From Onchocerca volvulus (taxonomy: Eukaryota; Nematoda; Chromadorea; Rhabditida; Onchocercidae): a stretch of 64,000 nucleotides of DNA. The stretch's first letter is position 1. Each line of letters starts with the position of its first letter. Positions 23,219 through 37,398 of the stretch are shown here, piece by piece. The DNA is taken from contig HG738137.1 in NCBI GenBank assembly GCA_000499405.2, positions 3,844,001 through 3,908,000 of the forward strand, in the 5' to 3' direction. The notes beneath the pieces were generated by a model, which was not told where the DNA came from, did no database searches, and was given only the letters and a program-made list of their open reading frames with translations. The translations under genes and the position numbers were made by a program.

Positions 23219-26200
23219 ATGTCTCCATCTGTTCGTCCGCAATCCGCAAAATTGGTTTGTTCATTTCATTGCCGTTTAAATGTTAAATTATATATAATCT
23301 GCAAAGACTACTAATTATTTAGTTCTATGTATTAATGTCTTTAGTTCTAGTATTTTTTGATGAGACAATGGATTTTTATTGGCAGAGAGATTAACGTGAA
23401 ATTTCTTGTCATTCAATCAGTTTTTCATTACTTTTCATCATTTGCCGTTTTTATAGTTTCGTTTGTCGAAAACCCCCGTAAGACCGAACCTTGCAAATAT
23501 TAATCAAGTGGATCCCAATATTGATGCCACATTTTTGGAGCAGTGTTCTATCGAGGTTTGCTATAAAATCGTATAATGATATCGTGTTTCAATTTTCTAG
23601 TTTGTATCCTGATAAAATTTAATGCTGATTTAAATGCACATTACAGCAATGTAGAGCTCCAGCAGTGATAAATTGTTCAGATCCAAATATTGAACAGTCT
23701 TCGATAGAAGAGACCTTGCAATCAGAAAAAATTGTGGTTCTTTTTTTTTTTCCGATGCTATTTTTTTTTAGCTGATTTTGGATGCCAATTTCTTAATTTT
23801 TTAGTGATTCTTTCTGTTCTATTTGCATTTTTTACCACAGTGATTTATTGCAATCCAAAAATATGCTTGAAATCATGTATCATATTATTTTACTTCGAGA
23901 TGAAGCAATTTTGCTTATTTTCTCATAAACATGGATATCTTATTATTTCGGTCGATTTCTATTTTATAACTGAAAATGGATATTTAGAAAGAAGCAACAG
24001 CTGAAAAAAGCATTGTATCAGAGTGCGATAACGTTGTAAACATTACTGACGTTACATCATCATCAATAGCTGATGTACTGGTGAGGAATATTATTCTATA
24101 TTTTGAATTTGAAAGTTTTTCAACTGCTCACAACTCAAATTTAATTCCTATTCATTTGGTAAACATCTTCATTGTCTAAATTTCATCTAGATCTCTTTCT
24201 AAAATTTCCTGTTTGAAGAGAAAATGCAAAGTTTTCCTAATTTTCATTTAATGCTTATAAATAAGTAATTTTTTATATAATGATATTTTTTTGCTGCAAG
24301 TATCTGTTTTTTTTTTCTTTTTTTTTTCTTTGTGAAATCTATTATAGAGTCCTGGAATGTCGAACGATATGAAATCAGCGATAAAAACGTATTTGAAATC
24401 CACTTCGACTTGTTCTGTCGGCTCATTAGAATCAAAAGCTGAACATTTGGATGTTATTGATGTAAATTGAAATTATTTTGTTAAGATTAATTATGGAATT
24501 TAATATGCGTTCTTGTCATCTTACTCACATGATCTCAATTTTTAGAGGTTTTGTGTATAATTTTATGATATAATATAATAGTTGTGTTCTTTAGAATGTT
24601 GCGGTAGTTGGACAGAGCGAAGATCCTGAAGAACTGAACATGGATGTTTCATCGAATTCGCAAGAAAGAGCCGCAGAAAAGAATTCTGAGGATTCTGTCG
24701 AAGTAGATCTGTCTGTATCAGGTTCAGAATTGGCTGCTGGAGTGACTGAAGCCACTTCTTGCTCTGAAATTTTATATGATACTATAGGGATGAAAGATAT
24801 CGTCAAGACTTCATTTACTGAAGTATCAAGTTCTCCATTTCTGCAAGTCGAAAATTCGGAATCTTTAATTGTACCGGAATGCCTCGCAAAACAAATCGAT
24901 GAAGTAATGACACTTCCAGATATGCCAGAAAATCTAACGCTATCTGCACGTAAAAATAAGGTTCTTACCACTAGGAATTTGAAGTTGGATAATTTATCTT
25001 CACCGCGAGAACTGGCGAGCTACGCTGAAGAACGAGCACAAAATTATTCATTTCTCATTAATGAGGCTTACTGCGACACATCAGTGTTTTGCGAGAATTG
25101 TTACGCTATGCGCATCGAACTGGGACTTTTTTCGGATAAGTTTGCAGCATTGACAGCTATTATTGAAAATTCGACTGCAGAAGGAAATATGGCTTTTGTG
25201 GCCGAACTGGAAAATTTACTCAGAGAAAAACAAGCAAAAATTGTAACATTATCATCGGAGTTAAGGGATTTAACTCAAGCAAATGTAAGCATTAGTTTTT
25301 GACTAGTTGTTTTCTAGAACTGTTGCTGCTTTTAAATTGGCGGAATTATGTTATTATTGTGAATGGAATTTTTTTTGCAGGATCAACTAAGCAAACAAAA
25401 AGAAATTGTCGAAAAGGATGCCGAAGATTATAAATTTTTCTTCAAAAATGAAATGGAAAAAAAATCAGAAGAAATGAGTTTACTGCGGAGAAAAGTAAAA
25501 CTTCCTGGCACATTTTTTTTTTTTCTAGTTATTTAGTGTAATTCAAGCTGATTTCTTGTAAAGAAATTTATTTCCAAAAAATATATCTTACATTATTCAG
25601 CATGGGATTGTGAACTAGTATATATCAAATATGTTTTATAGTTGTACGAAGCGGAAGATCTCATAAATGAATTGAAGCAAGCGAAGCCAAAACAATCGTC
25701 CGAGGAAAACATTCCACAATTTGAGGTTGAATTGATACAGCTTTAGTTGGGATCAAAATTAATTAAACTGTTGTTATAAATTACGATTCGTTTTCCAGAT
25801 ACAACTGACACTAAGAATTTATCTTTTAAATTAATTCTATGTTAAAGAAGATTAATTCTGAGGAAGATTCTATTGGAATTAATCTTCTTTAATCTTAATT
25901 ATTTCAGTACTTTACATTTTGCGTTAAGGGATGTCAAATGGAAGAGCGGATTAAAACTATGGAGCGACAGCTCGATACAGCACATTCTTTACATCAAGAA
26001 GCTCAAGAGAGAATAAAGGAACTTGAAAACGAATTGCGAAAAATTACAGCAGAGAAAAATCAGCTCTCACTTAAACTTCGAGAGACTGTAACTGATTTGG
26101 AAAATGGAGAGAGTGACCAAACGATGTCAGATGAAAGCAATCATGTTTTAATTATTTCTCTATTGGAAGCGAAGGTTACAGAACTGGGAAATAAAATTGA

Positions 26201-29073
26201 TGAGGCTTTTCATGTTAAAAAAAATGAAACCGTTAAACAAAAATCATTTTTGTTTGAAAAACTGACCTCCCTACTAGAGAAAATTAGGAGTGATGTGAAA
26301 AATGACGTATTCGCTGAAGAATGGGAAGCAGGCGATGTAGAAATTTCTGTTATGTATTTCGAAAAAGCTATAAACATTATTTGTCAAGATATTCCTCAAT
26401 TTGAAATATTGATCGAAACGGTAGCTCAACACGAAAAATCGGCCAGAAATGAGTTCAAACAGGTATTTTATAGTATGTGTATGTATAGAAAAATCAAGAC
26501 TTGATTCTAAAAAAATCGTTCCATCTTTTTATTTGGATCAATTTCAGCTAGAAGCAGTGATGGAAGAAGCGATGAAGGAAAAAAAGAAGTGGGAAATGTT
26601 ATTTACGAGTGAGAAATCGAGGCTTGATAGTTTACAAGAAGTGATGCTGGCTCAGTTTTGTGAGAATAAAAATTATTTCTCAAATTTATTGCAGGTTGAT
26701 CTTATTGTCACCATTGTTCCAAATTTGGAGTTTCTGTGTTTCAGAGCTCTTTCAAATCTTGCTTAAATTTTGACAGTTTTTTCTAGGATTCTCAAAAAAG
26801 AAAAAAAATGGGCAGATACTCTCTTCTGTAGCAGATTTTACCAGAGCAGAATCTGTCGAGAATCGAATAAATATGCCATGCTAGAAATACTGCATTCTGT
26901 AACAGATATTCAGGAAACATAAATGTTGAATATATTTTAATTTTATTGTTATATCGTGACATTGTATTTATAATCGAATTTCAGAAACTAAATGAAGAGT
27001 GGTCGAAGGATTCGAATGAGTTGCAAGGATACACCTCTCGTCTGAAAGAACAGCATTTGACTGTGACCTCATTACTGAAATCGGAAATGCAGAAAATGAG
27101 TAATAAAATTGAAATGTTGCATGAATCTATTGAAAAAAATTCAAATGCATTACTGAATAACTTGCAAGCAGTTGATACCATAAAAGATCAAGAAGTTAAA
27201 CATAAAACTCTAATGGATTCTATCAAGAACCAATTGAGAGATTATGAAAGAGAAAAAGATAATTTCAAGGAAATGCGCGAACATGGTGAAGAAATGAAGG
27301 AGGTTCTTTTTTTTTTTTAGGAATCTTAGATTGTTTCATGTAATTTTTAAACTCATGACATAACGCTCAATCTCTATTAGTTTTACCAACAAGTATCTTT
27401 TTTGTTTCCTTGTTAAGTCAAATTCAGTTAATTGCAGGATCTAAGAAAGATGGTTGAACAATTGAAAAAAGTAGAGGAAGGTATAAAATTCGAATATGAA
27501 GCTTTGCATAAGAATTTGGATTTCGAGCGTGATAATTTTGCTCGAGTAATTAGTGTTACTGAAAATCTAATAATGGAAAAGGATAAATTAGAAAACGAAA
27601 ATACAGGACTCAGGAATACGATTTTTAGATTGACAGGAGAAAACACGAATTTTAAAGAGGTAATGTTTTAGGATGTAATGTAAATGCATTCCTATTCAGG
27701 AAGAATTGCTGTATCACTCTAGCAATTTCAATATTAACTCTGAGTTTTGACAGCATCAAGGTATAAAAATTTGCAATCTTATGACTCTGTCTTACACATT
27801 GATTCAAACTAAGGAGAACATATGTAGGTAATATATCGCAACCGTTTCCTACTTTCGGTCACATCAAATAAAGTTGATAGTTAATGCTGATGTATGATCA
27901 TCGTCTTATAACATTTTCAAGTTGTAATTTATTTTCGGTTTCTTTGAAAACTTTTTACAGATAGAAAAAACGTCAAATCAACAAGATAAAAAAATTGAAG
28001 AACTAGAACACAGATTAGATTTGCTGGAAAAGGAAAATGAACGATTAGGGAAAGCGTGTGATGATGCGGATGAAGAAGTCGGTGACCTTAAACAACAGAT
28101 ATTTGAATTATTGCGTATAAATGCCAAACTTCAGGCTGAGATGGTTTGTTTTAGTAATAAGAGAATGCAAACTTTTTTTCCCTTTGTTTACTTTGCTTTT
28201 TGTTTTTGCACTTAAGTATCATGCAATTTTCGAGAAATAATTTTATCTAATTGATATGACTCCAGCACTTGTCCAGAATGCTTTCAAACTTTTGAAAACA
28301 TCAACTGTCATCTTGATATTAGGTGACAATAAATGCTTTATGACTGTCATTTTGTTATGAGTATGAGTATTATTTTCGTCTAAATAACTTTGCTGAATAA
28401 CAAACCACACTGCTTCAATAGCAGTGTCGTTTTATTTGTGTTCAAATAATTTTTACAATTCTGTTCATCATTCTGTCTCATTGAAATTTTTGTTTTTAGA
28501 CTGTCTTCATTTTTTTTCTTTTTCTTATAACTACAATGTATAATTATCATTTTTAGCATGGTGAAAGTGAGGAAGCTATAAACCGGAGATTAGGCTATAT
28601 TGAACCACCCGCAATTCAGCCTAGAATTAATCCTTCAACTTTTGCGACTGCATCGGAAATGAATTCGTTGGAGCAAAAAGCAGTGGATATAACAAAAAAT
28701 CTTCTGGAATGTTGGTTTTGTTTTTTTTTTCTAATTTTTATTTTATGAACATCATTAATCCAACAACAATATTAAAATCAAATCATATCTTTTCAATAAA
28801 TCAAAGTTATGGATTTCATGTTATGTAAGATCTTTTTATATTAATTTTAAAGTTTCGCAAACTATTATGACATAGTGAAATAACCAATTTACAGCAAAAT
28901 TGGATGCGGAGATTGAGAATGTATTGGTAGAGAAAGCAGAACTAGAAGAAAGAAAGACGATGCAAAAATTTGAGAAAGAAAACATGTTAGCAGAAGCTAC
29001 AACCAAGAAGATATCTACTGAAGAGTCACCAAAATCAAAGGCAATTCAAGACCAATCGTGTCGCACCTCATGA
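23219..29073 (+). CDS. Large coiled-coil protein, family not recognised
   Basis: Fifteen exons with consistent phases: 23219-23254, 23457-23555, 23647-23736, 23988-24080, 24348-24461, 24595-25284, 25381-25494, 25642-25725, 25908-26462, 26548-26694, 26985-27302, 27438-27659, 27961-28143, 28557-28710 and 28895-29073; 1,025 residues. Residues 1-300 are Ser/Thr/acidic-rich and probably disordered, starting MSPSVRPQSAKLFRLSKTP. Around residues 300-340 is a short Cys/aromatic patch (CDTSVFCENCYAMRIELG). From about 345 to nearly the end the sequence is long heptad-like coiled coil rich in E, K, L and N. It ends SCRTS, without a prenylation motif. No motor, GTPase or membrane segment is visible. This build is typical of centrosome, kinetochore, lamina or golgin scaffold proteins. 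The identity is open. Confidence 0.85.
25842..25892. repeat. Perfect hairpin inside an intron of the coiled-coil gene
   Basis: TTAAAGAAGATTAATTC (25842-25858) is exactly complementary to 25876-25892, with a 17-nt loop. It sits 15 nt upstream of the exon starting at 25908, between branch region and acceptor, and could affect splice-site use. Confidence 0.6.
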
Positions 29074-32000
29074 TGTGATTATTTTTTATAAAATGATCAT
29101 TTCCAATCTTTTTTTTTAATGATGATGTCTTAATGCAAGCTCATGAATCATTTCTTTAGGAGTTAATTATGATTAAAAGATCAGCCATCAATTTAAATAA
29201 GGACAACTGTTGAATTTTTTTGTCTAGAGATTTCCCAAATTGTAAGTAGTCGACATGCTCCGTATATTAATTTGTTTCGATTTTTTAATGATTACAGTTA
29301 TTTCTACGATTCATATATCAATCCAATTACTTTTTTTTTTTCATTTTAGCTTATATATGCATCAACTGAAAAATCCTCTGTATTTACTTTTGTTTCATTG
29401 CTCTACCTGTTGTTTTGAATACGCATCGTAGTGAAAAGTCTTTTAGGATTTATTTATTTTTCCTGATATAGTTGTTAATATTTTCCATAGTTTCTATATT
29501 AATTTAGATTCTGAATAGCAATTCGTTGGTGATCTAATTTATCTCTTAAGTGCTTTTTAGAAAGTGCTAATTTAAATAATTAGTGCTGTCAGCTGCAGTC
29601 CATATTTTTGAGACGAATAGAAGGACTCAAGAAATAAATTATACTTACTAATAAACTAATTCGACGTCGGTGATCTTTTACCAATCCTTCATGACTTTTT
29701 ATTTTAGTTGTTGCTATTGTTTTTCATTGTAAAGTTCTTGAGTTGCACAATTCTGATGTTTCTGCTCTATTTCCGGTTAGTAATAATGATTATTTACTGA
29801 AAGGGATGACTAGGAATTGTATAAACAACAAAAAAGGAAAATTACTATTTTAGTTGAGTTTATTATTATTATGATAAACTGGTTCTAGAAGTCACTTTGT
29901 GCCACTCTTTGGAACTTTGCTATACTCTTAAACAGAGATTAGAGAACATTGTTGCGTGAGTTGTAGAAAACACTAACCATAGATGATAATGTACATTGTA
30001 TCATTGAAATGAACTACTGAGCTTAACTGCTATTCTCTGGATTACATGACTTCTCTACATAAATGAAATGTTGGAGATGAATCATCTAATTACACATGTA
30101 AGTGATTTGAAATTATGTGCTTCATGTAATCTAAGAAGAAGATTGCTTTCTGCTGTTCATTTCCTCGACTATTGGGAAAGAATTGACGTAAGAGATTGCT
30201 TCTAACTCAATTAAATGGCTTGAATTAAAAGATTAATATAAAGTCTTTATATTAATTAACTTTATCTTCTACTTGTGAATTTTCTGCAAAATGAATTTTT
30301 ATTTGTTTCAATATATTCGTCTTCAACGATATCCAGAATGAACGAGGAGAATTGCGACTTCCATATTAATTGAATTATGTTTGTTTAGAATCAAGCTATT
30401 ATGCAAATTATGCCTAATTAACTTCATTCATGCATCTTTACGATGCACTGATTAACATGTTTGTCGAACGTTCAACGATTGACATTGTAATTTACGTAAG
30501 GATTTCGCGACACATTTACAGATACATAATTATGTGACAGTTTTTGTTAGAGCTGTGAACTATACCTATATGGGTGATATGCTTACGTACTTCCTTACCT
30601 CTCACGGAAGGATTTGTTTCTCATAGATGCGAAGAATGCGAAGAACTTTTATAACAGACATCGAAAAAACACAAAGAAGAAGAAAAGGGCTATGAAAAAA
30701 AAAAAAAAAAAAAAAAAATTTAAACAGAAATGGTAGTTTTATTGCATAATTTTTGTACAAAAGAATGAGAAATGTGAATTTTTTTTTCTTTTCTCTCATT
30801 TTTTGATTGCGAAGTGCTCACTATTGACTTCCCACTCATAATTTGTCCTGAAAAATAGACAACAATAATTGCTGTAGTATATTGAAGAAAGAAATTCAAG
30901 AAGTGTTAGTTTGAAATTTGGCGTTCAGTCCCAAAATTATACTTAATTATTGCTTTAGAAAATAGGGAACTTAAGCAAAAATATTGCTTAGCTAGAAAAA
31001 CTAAACAAGTACTGAAAAAAATTACAAAATTTTCACTCTTTATTTGTCAAAGTTTGCATAGAACTTTTCTGTGTTCGGAATGTTTCTGATGCTTCAAGCA
31101 AAACGATAATTGTTGCTTTATTATAAAAAAATAAAAATTGGTACTTAAGACTTTTTTTTTGTTTTATTGATCATATTTGCCATGATTCCTATAAGTATAA
31201 TATTAGCGAATAATAATTAAAATTATTATTATGCTTTTTACGAGTTTTCTTTCCGAAATATGTTCCCAGCGTTTTTAAGTGTATTTATCAAATTTATGTC
31301 CTATATTTGTATATTACTGCAACAACATTGTTAAACATTTTCTTTAGCAGTAGTACATCTATCTTTTCTTTCATCAAAATTGGTGACCTTTCGAAACAAT
31401 GAAATTTTACACGCAATCAAAGTAGTGGTGACCTGATGAATGAAAAAAACTGGATAAATACGGTCATTTCCATTCATGTTTTAATTAATCTAACTTTTTT
31501 ACTCTCAATAAGACTATGTTTAGCATCTTCTCCTCCGGAGAATGATTAACAATTGAATAAAACTGCTGAAATTTCATAAACTGCTGTTTGAAGTCAATTT
31601 CCATCTACATTCTTTAAAGCAATCGAATAAAAAGTGTTTGAAATCGCGCGCAAAGTTCTGGTTTTCCAGCATTCAGATGAAATGAAAGTTATAAGAAGAC
31701 GACGAATACAATCCCCCTAAAATATTAGCATAAACTGAACATCAACGCAGTTTGCGTAAGTTATAAATGCACTTTGCTATTTAATGATCAAAGTTTCATT
31801 TTAATCATTGCTACTTCATTTTAATATCAAATTGATATAAAAAGAGATAACGATTTATTTTATAGAAACAAATTTTGCTGCTACTTTCGACATGAAATGC
31901 TTTTTATGAAAATTGGAAATATTGATGTCTAATTGCGAAGAATACAATTAATACCAAAACAATTTTCTAAAAATTCAATTTAGATAATCATACAACAAAT

Positions 32001-35000
32001 TTTTCTGAATAATCACTACTTTCATTCCAATCGATGATTTTGATAAGATGATGAACTTATAAAGATTATGTAGATGAGAGATGCGCTCTCTTTATTCAAA
32101 CTTTACTTTTATTAGATTAGAAATTTTATCAAAAAAGAAATTCTATATTTCTGACTTTGTGAATGGATAGGTAAGAACTACTTTATACGTAAAACATTCG
32201 TGTTCTAACTTTATTTGTTTTTTGATATATTAAATATTAATTTTATTGTAATTTTAGTTTTGAAAATTTCAATCAGCTTTCATTCCTTTCATTCTTAAAA
32301 ATGAATAAGATTAGCTGATAGATATTTGTTTTAAAATTTAGATGGCGGAGACAGTAGGCTTTCCCACAGAGAACAATTTGACGTGAAATGGAACATTGAA
32401 GTTTTCAACTCAATGGGTTATGGTGTTTATATTTTTTAAAAACATAAAAGCAAAAAAATTAATTTTTTTTATTAATTTTTGGAAAAAACAAAATAAAAAA
32501 AAAAAAAACAAATTTTTGTCCTTGTCGTTGCTTTGTCCGCAGTTTTACTACAAAATAAGGTATTTTCGAAAATAAAGGAAAGCAAAAATATTTCTTTAGC
32601 AATGTACACTTATATTCGAACAGTGAACAAAGAAAATTAACTTTTTGAGTATTCAGAAACAAAAAAAATCTCGATCTTCAGAGAGACGGAAACTTTCTAC
32701 AGCAAATTGATATCTTGACATCCAGTCTAGGCAGAGAGTATTTAGCAGTCAAAAAATTCTTGCATGCTTAATGTAAACACTAGAACATGGCGAAGCAGAA
32801 TTTATTCTTTTTTGTCAGGAACTTATTTTGTAGAACAGAATTTTCTACTTACAAAACGAAATCTGGCTGAGTTATAGAAAGAGTTTGTAGATGTAAGCAG
32901 CAACGAAAAAATGAGAGAAACAAATGTAGCCTAATACTTTATTCGAAATGCTGTGAAGGAATATGCATTTTTCCTGGGCGCTAATTAAAGATTACCTAAC
33001 TGTAGCACTTTCTTGCCTTCTGAAACTCATCCATCTCTTCCTAAAAATATATCTTAGTATTTCTAATATTGCAAGAAATAGCCATCTACCGAATGATATT
33101 CACCTAAATGTGTCCAAGATAAAAATGTCTGTCATCAAAAAGTTAGGGGTCACCATAAAAAGGCCAACCTACAAGACTTAAAGGACAACTATTTATCACA
33201 GGGTTACTTTTACGCGGGGTCAAATAGTCTGATCATTGCTCAACTCTCGGGAAGTCATGATATGGTCAGTGCACATATATTTTAAATGAGTAAACTAAAA
33301 AAGTTGGAAAAAGGACACAATTCTTTTTGGAAAGCTACAGTGATAAACTAGATTTTCAAATACTTTTTCACTGTTCTCTCATAGAATTTCAGCTTTCTAA
33401 TTATTCTGAGTAAAATTAATTACATCTACCAAATACTAATCTCTCGAGATTTGCCTAATAGGAAGACACATAGTTGATGCTGGATGAAAATAATAAAAAT
33501 ATTCTCATTGTTTCTAAGGAAAAGAGAATTACTGTTACGAGAAATTTAAAAGTTATAGGTTTTTTAGATAGAGATAGTAATAGCTATTCAAAAATTATCT
33601 TGATTTCTTATAAAATTATATTTCTGAACAAACTTCTTGAAGAAAGTTTATTTCGTCTCGTAAAATTGAATGATCTGAAAGGTAATAAAATTTGTTAAGA
33701 CAAATGAAATCTTTGCTTCTGCTTTTTCATTACATAATTATTTCATTAAAAGAAACGTTCTAGAAAGAAGAAAGAATTTTAAACTCATAATAATACTTAA
33801 ATTTGAAGCTGTATAGAAGGTAAATTAAGAATTCTATGGCCAAAAAAGATGGTGTGGCATATGAAACTTCGTAGAACAGAGCAATAGACGATTAAGCAAA
33901 AATAGAAAGTTTAAATATTGCAAGCCGCGGATGTTTTCATTCTTTTTTCCCAACATTTATTTGAAATAAAATGTCGAAATGACATACTTTTGGAAAGATC
34001 CCTTTACAAAGCAAAAAATTTTAAATGATGCAATCAGCATGATCGCTTGCTCGCGTTGATGTGCAAATGATTGATTTTCTGCGATCTTCAACCGGGAAAA
34101 ATGCAAAGCGATAGTTTTGTTGAACCGATCGCATAGCACCTTGGAGTTATCTTTTCCTGATAGAACAACTCGTTCTTCCCCATTAATGCGCAACAAACTG
34201 TTATGAGACTCGTTGAAAGCTCGTCTAACAATCAGTGGATGATAATTTGATCGGACATGTGAAATTTCCAATCGCATGTGCATGCGATCGAAAACTGTTG
34301 GTGGTTGTTAGTAAAAGCTGCGAAGTAGTTCAGATTAACGACGTTGAGAAGAATTCGACTTCACACGACAGGTGATTGATGGCACTGCAAATGGCGGCTT
34401 ATGAAGAAGAAACCAGTTGTTGAGCTGTTCGTTCGACGGATTATATCATCAGTGTTATGTCGATATCCGTTATTATGACACTGGTTGTTGTCACTGGTCG
34501 ATCTCAGCAGACTACCTATCTTCATCATGCCATGCTCCAAGCACTGCTACTTGCTACTGGGACGGATCTATGAAAGTACTTATCGATAAGCAGTAGTGAT
34601 TATTTAGTTCGTGGCGAAGGAAATGAAATGATGGACGATCTGTTGTGATATCTGCTGATAAGTTGATAGAGGTGAAAGGGAAAGTGACATTGTCGATGGT
34701 AGCATGCTCTCCACACCTTCTATTGCATTCATTTCGAAAAAGCGAAAGTACTACTGTCATCGTTGCTGCTGCAAGTGCTACTAGATGATAAGAAGATCCG
34801 GGATAATTCATAGAGAATTGATTGCAGAAGGAATGAGAAAAAATTTGAGAGAATAAAGATAAAAGACTAAAAAGGACAGGAAGAAAGATCAAATTGTAAA
34901 ATCAAATGATGGCGGTGATTTACTGATAGCTCGTTCGTTAATCTGTAGATGCCTGAGGGAATCTCTTATGTGAGAAGAAGGGGATATTACTGCTCGATGG
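29074..35000. other. Gene-poor region
   Basis: About 5.9 kb without a supported gene. It is AT-rich, with a poly-A run at 30694-30718. From about 33,950 the composition becomes less AT-rich, which may mark the promoter or 5' exons of the ZP gene. Open frames at 33957-34283 and 34554-34892 (minus) show no recognised family. Confidence 0.5.
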
Positions 35001-35278
35001 ATGGCCGTCAGCGTCGTAATCACGATTGATCAGATGGAAAATGGTCAAATGTGGACATGGAAGAGAGCTGGAAAGAGATTAGAAACGGAACATCGTCGTA
35101 CTACAAGAGAGTGGCACGAAAGCAAAAATGCATCAGTAAGGTACTCAAGTGATGACCCAACACGTCGCTTCGGCCACGGCTACTTCACCGATATCGTTGG
35201 TGCTTCTGATTCAAGCTATCGTCCAGATGCTGCTTATCCAGCGCGTCCATGCCATTCCTATACCCAATTCACAGATCG
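35001..35278 (+). CDS. Candidate 5' exon, possibly of the ZP-domain gene
   Basis: An open frame of 92 codons starting at ATG 35001 has codon-like, less AT-rich composition and runs into a good donor (CG|GTAATT) with two bases left over. It begins MAVSVVITIDQMENG and contains RRFGHGYFTDIVGASD; no signal peptide is seen. Direct joining to the first certain ZP exon at 37399 would break frame. A 20-nt micro-exon at 36541-36560 (CCAG acceptor, GTAACG donor) would restore it, but that link is speculative. It could be a separate gene or unrelated. Confidence 0.3.
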
Positions 35279-37398
35279 GTAATTCTTATTATCATTTTAC
35301 ATGATGACCACAACTTTTCATGCTGCATTTCCCCACATAGCTGGACATTTGTTCGGAATCCATCAAATGAAGCAATAATTCAACTCTTCCTATCATACAA
35401 GATTTGAGATGGCAGTGATGTCTTCTATCTGCTTAGCTAATTATCCGTACATTGACTGAGTTATCAATGCTATCATGCCGCAAATGATGAACATGCAAAT
35501 ACTAGTCATTAAATATACCATCTTGATGAGCATATCTTTATTCACAATGAGGTAACGCCTTATCAGTTATCACTTCATCATTGCATTGAAATTTTCGGAT
35601 TCGATACTGTGTAGGAAAATTTTTTTGTAGAATTTTCGTGTAAATTATAATAGAAAACATCTACAACTTAGATTTTTTTGAAAAAGTTGCAATTGACATC
35701 TCCGAAAATTCTTTTCCTTTAACTGGCGACACTTGATATCCATTTCAAAAATTGTTCCGTGAGAAATTTCTGTTTGATTCTCAGCTATTTCCATTATAAT
35801 GAAATTAAAACAATTTTACCACATCAGATATTGGAAATTATTTAAATTTCTATTTTCCGAAGTATCGTATTAGCAAACTTTAAGTTTTCAGCTGTCATAT
35901 TTTGGATTTTTTTAAAATTATTTTTCAATATATTAGAGCTCTAAGTGTTATTCTTTCGACAAAAAAAACTTGTGGAAAGTTTGCCTTAAAGCATTTCAAT
36001 TGAAATCAATCACAAATAATGATTTTATTTTATTTAGCATCTTACATACCAGTAACTATAAAATGAAAGTGCTATTAATTACGCTTTCAAGAAGTAATAT
36101 TAGTCGGTTTAATCTCGAAAGTTTTCGACCATGTAAATAGACTTAACCATCGATGATGATAACATCACGAAGTGAGAGAAATCTGAAAAAGTTAATATTT
36201 TGATCGCAAACAACCAGTTAATTTGAGGTATAATTCAGTGTACTGCTCTTTCATTAATTTAATGACCGATTATCCCACACATCAAAACTGAGGCATAGTA
36301 TTTCTCTCTTGGCGACAACGCAAGAGTTCAGTGATTTGCCAGCCAAAAATGTTTCAAGAATTACGCAAATTTGCCCTTAACTTCGTCAGTTATGCAATAA
36401 TTTTACCTGAAATTAGTCGCAAGTGCAGTACCGAGTAATGAGTTTATTTGAAAGTATTTAAGCATTGCATATAAATAATAATGCTGATTTAGCAATTGAA
36501 AGTAATTTAGATAATTCATGGAATGTGCTAAATTAGCCAGGCATATAAAAATACAACCCGGTAACGATTTCCTTATGTTCATGCATCAAAAAATATGTTC
36601 CAGAAAATTGATTACTTGTGGAAATATAAATAAACATAAAATTCAGGATATCAAAGCTTAGAAATCAAAATTTGCAGATTGATTGAATCTTTGCACCATA
36701 CTTTCGGAATATTTCGAAATGTGTTTTAAAAGAGGATAACATGTTTCAAAGAAAATTTAGAAAAAAAATTAGTTTAGAAAAGTGAAGTGAAAATTGATTC
36801 AAGTTTAATCGGTTTTACAGTTTTTGAGCCAGTTTATCCAGCTGAATATCTGAGCAATCATGATTTAGGTTAGTTGCATAGGTCATCATGCAGAAAGTTA
36901 GAACTTTTCTCTTTTTTCAGAAAAACTCCGTTTCACAGAATCACTTTTGCGAAATTGTTTCTTACATTCAAAAGAAAAAAATAAAAATAAAATAAAATAA
37001 AAACAGGTTTTGTTATTACAATTCAATGGGTGAGCTCATTTTACTGAGTCCCAATCAAAATCTGTTAATATATCACATTTTTAAATCCCGAAAGTAAGTT
37101 TGAAGTAAAATTGAGCTGAATTCAGCAAAGCATCATGATTAACCTTCTCCTTTCGATATCTGAATGCGTTGTCGGATTTCGCCATCACCATATATTATTA
37201 CCTGCACCATAATTTTCATTTTTTTTCTTTTTTAAAGGAAGCCAATTTTTTAACTATCTTTTTTTTTATGAAAATTGCACTAAATTTTCTCCTAGAATTT
37301 CACAATAAAAATTATTTAATTTGGAAAATTTCTGATTTTTTAATAACATTTTTCCTTCGAAATTTCTCAAAATATGAAAAACAAAAATAAATTTTTAG

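Noticed and set aside
34554..34892. 112-residue minus-strand frame with a signal-like hydrophobic start
   Set aside because: Initiation would be TTG, and no homologous features were seen. The region is better explained as the promoter or 5' zone of the + strand gene.
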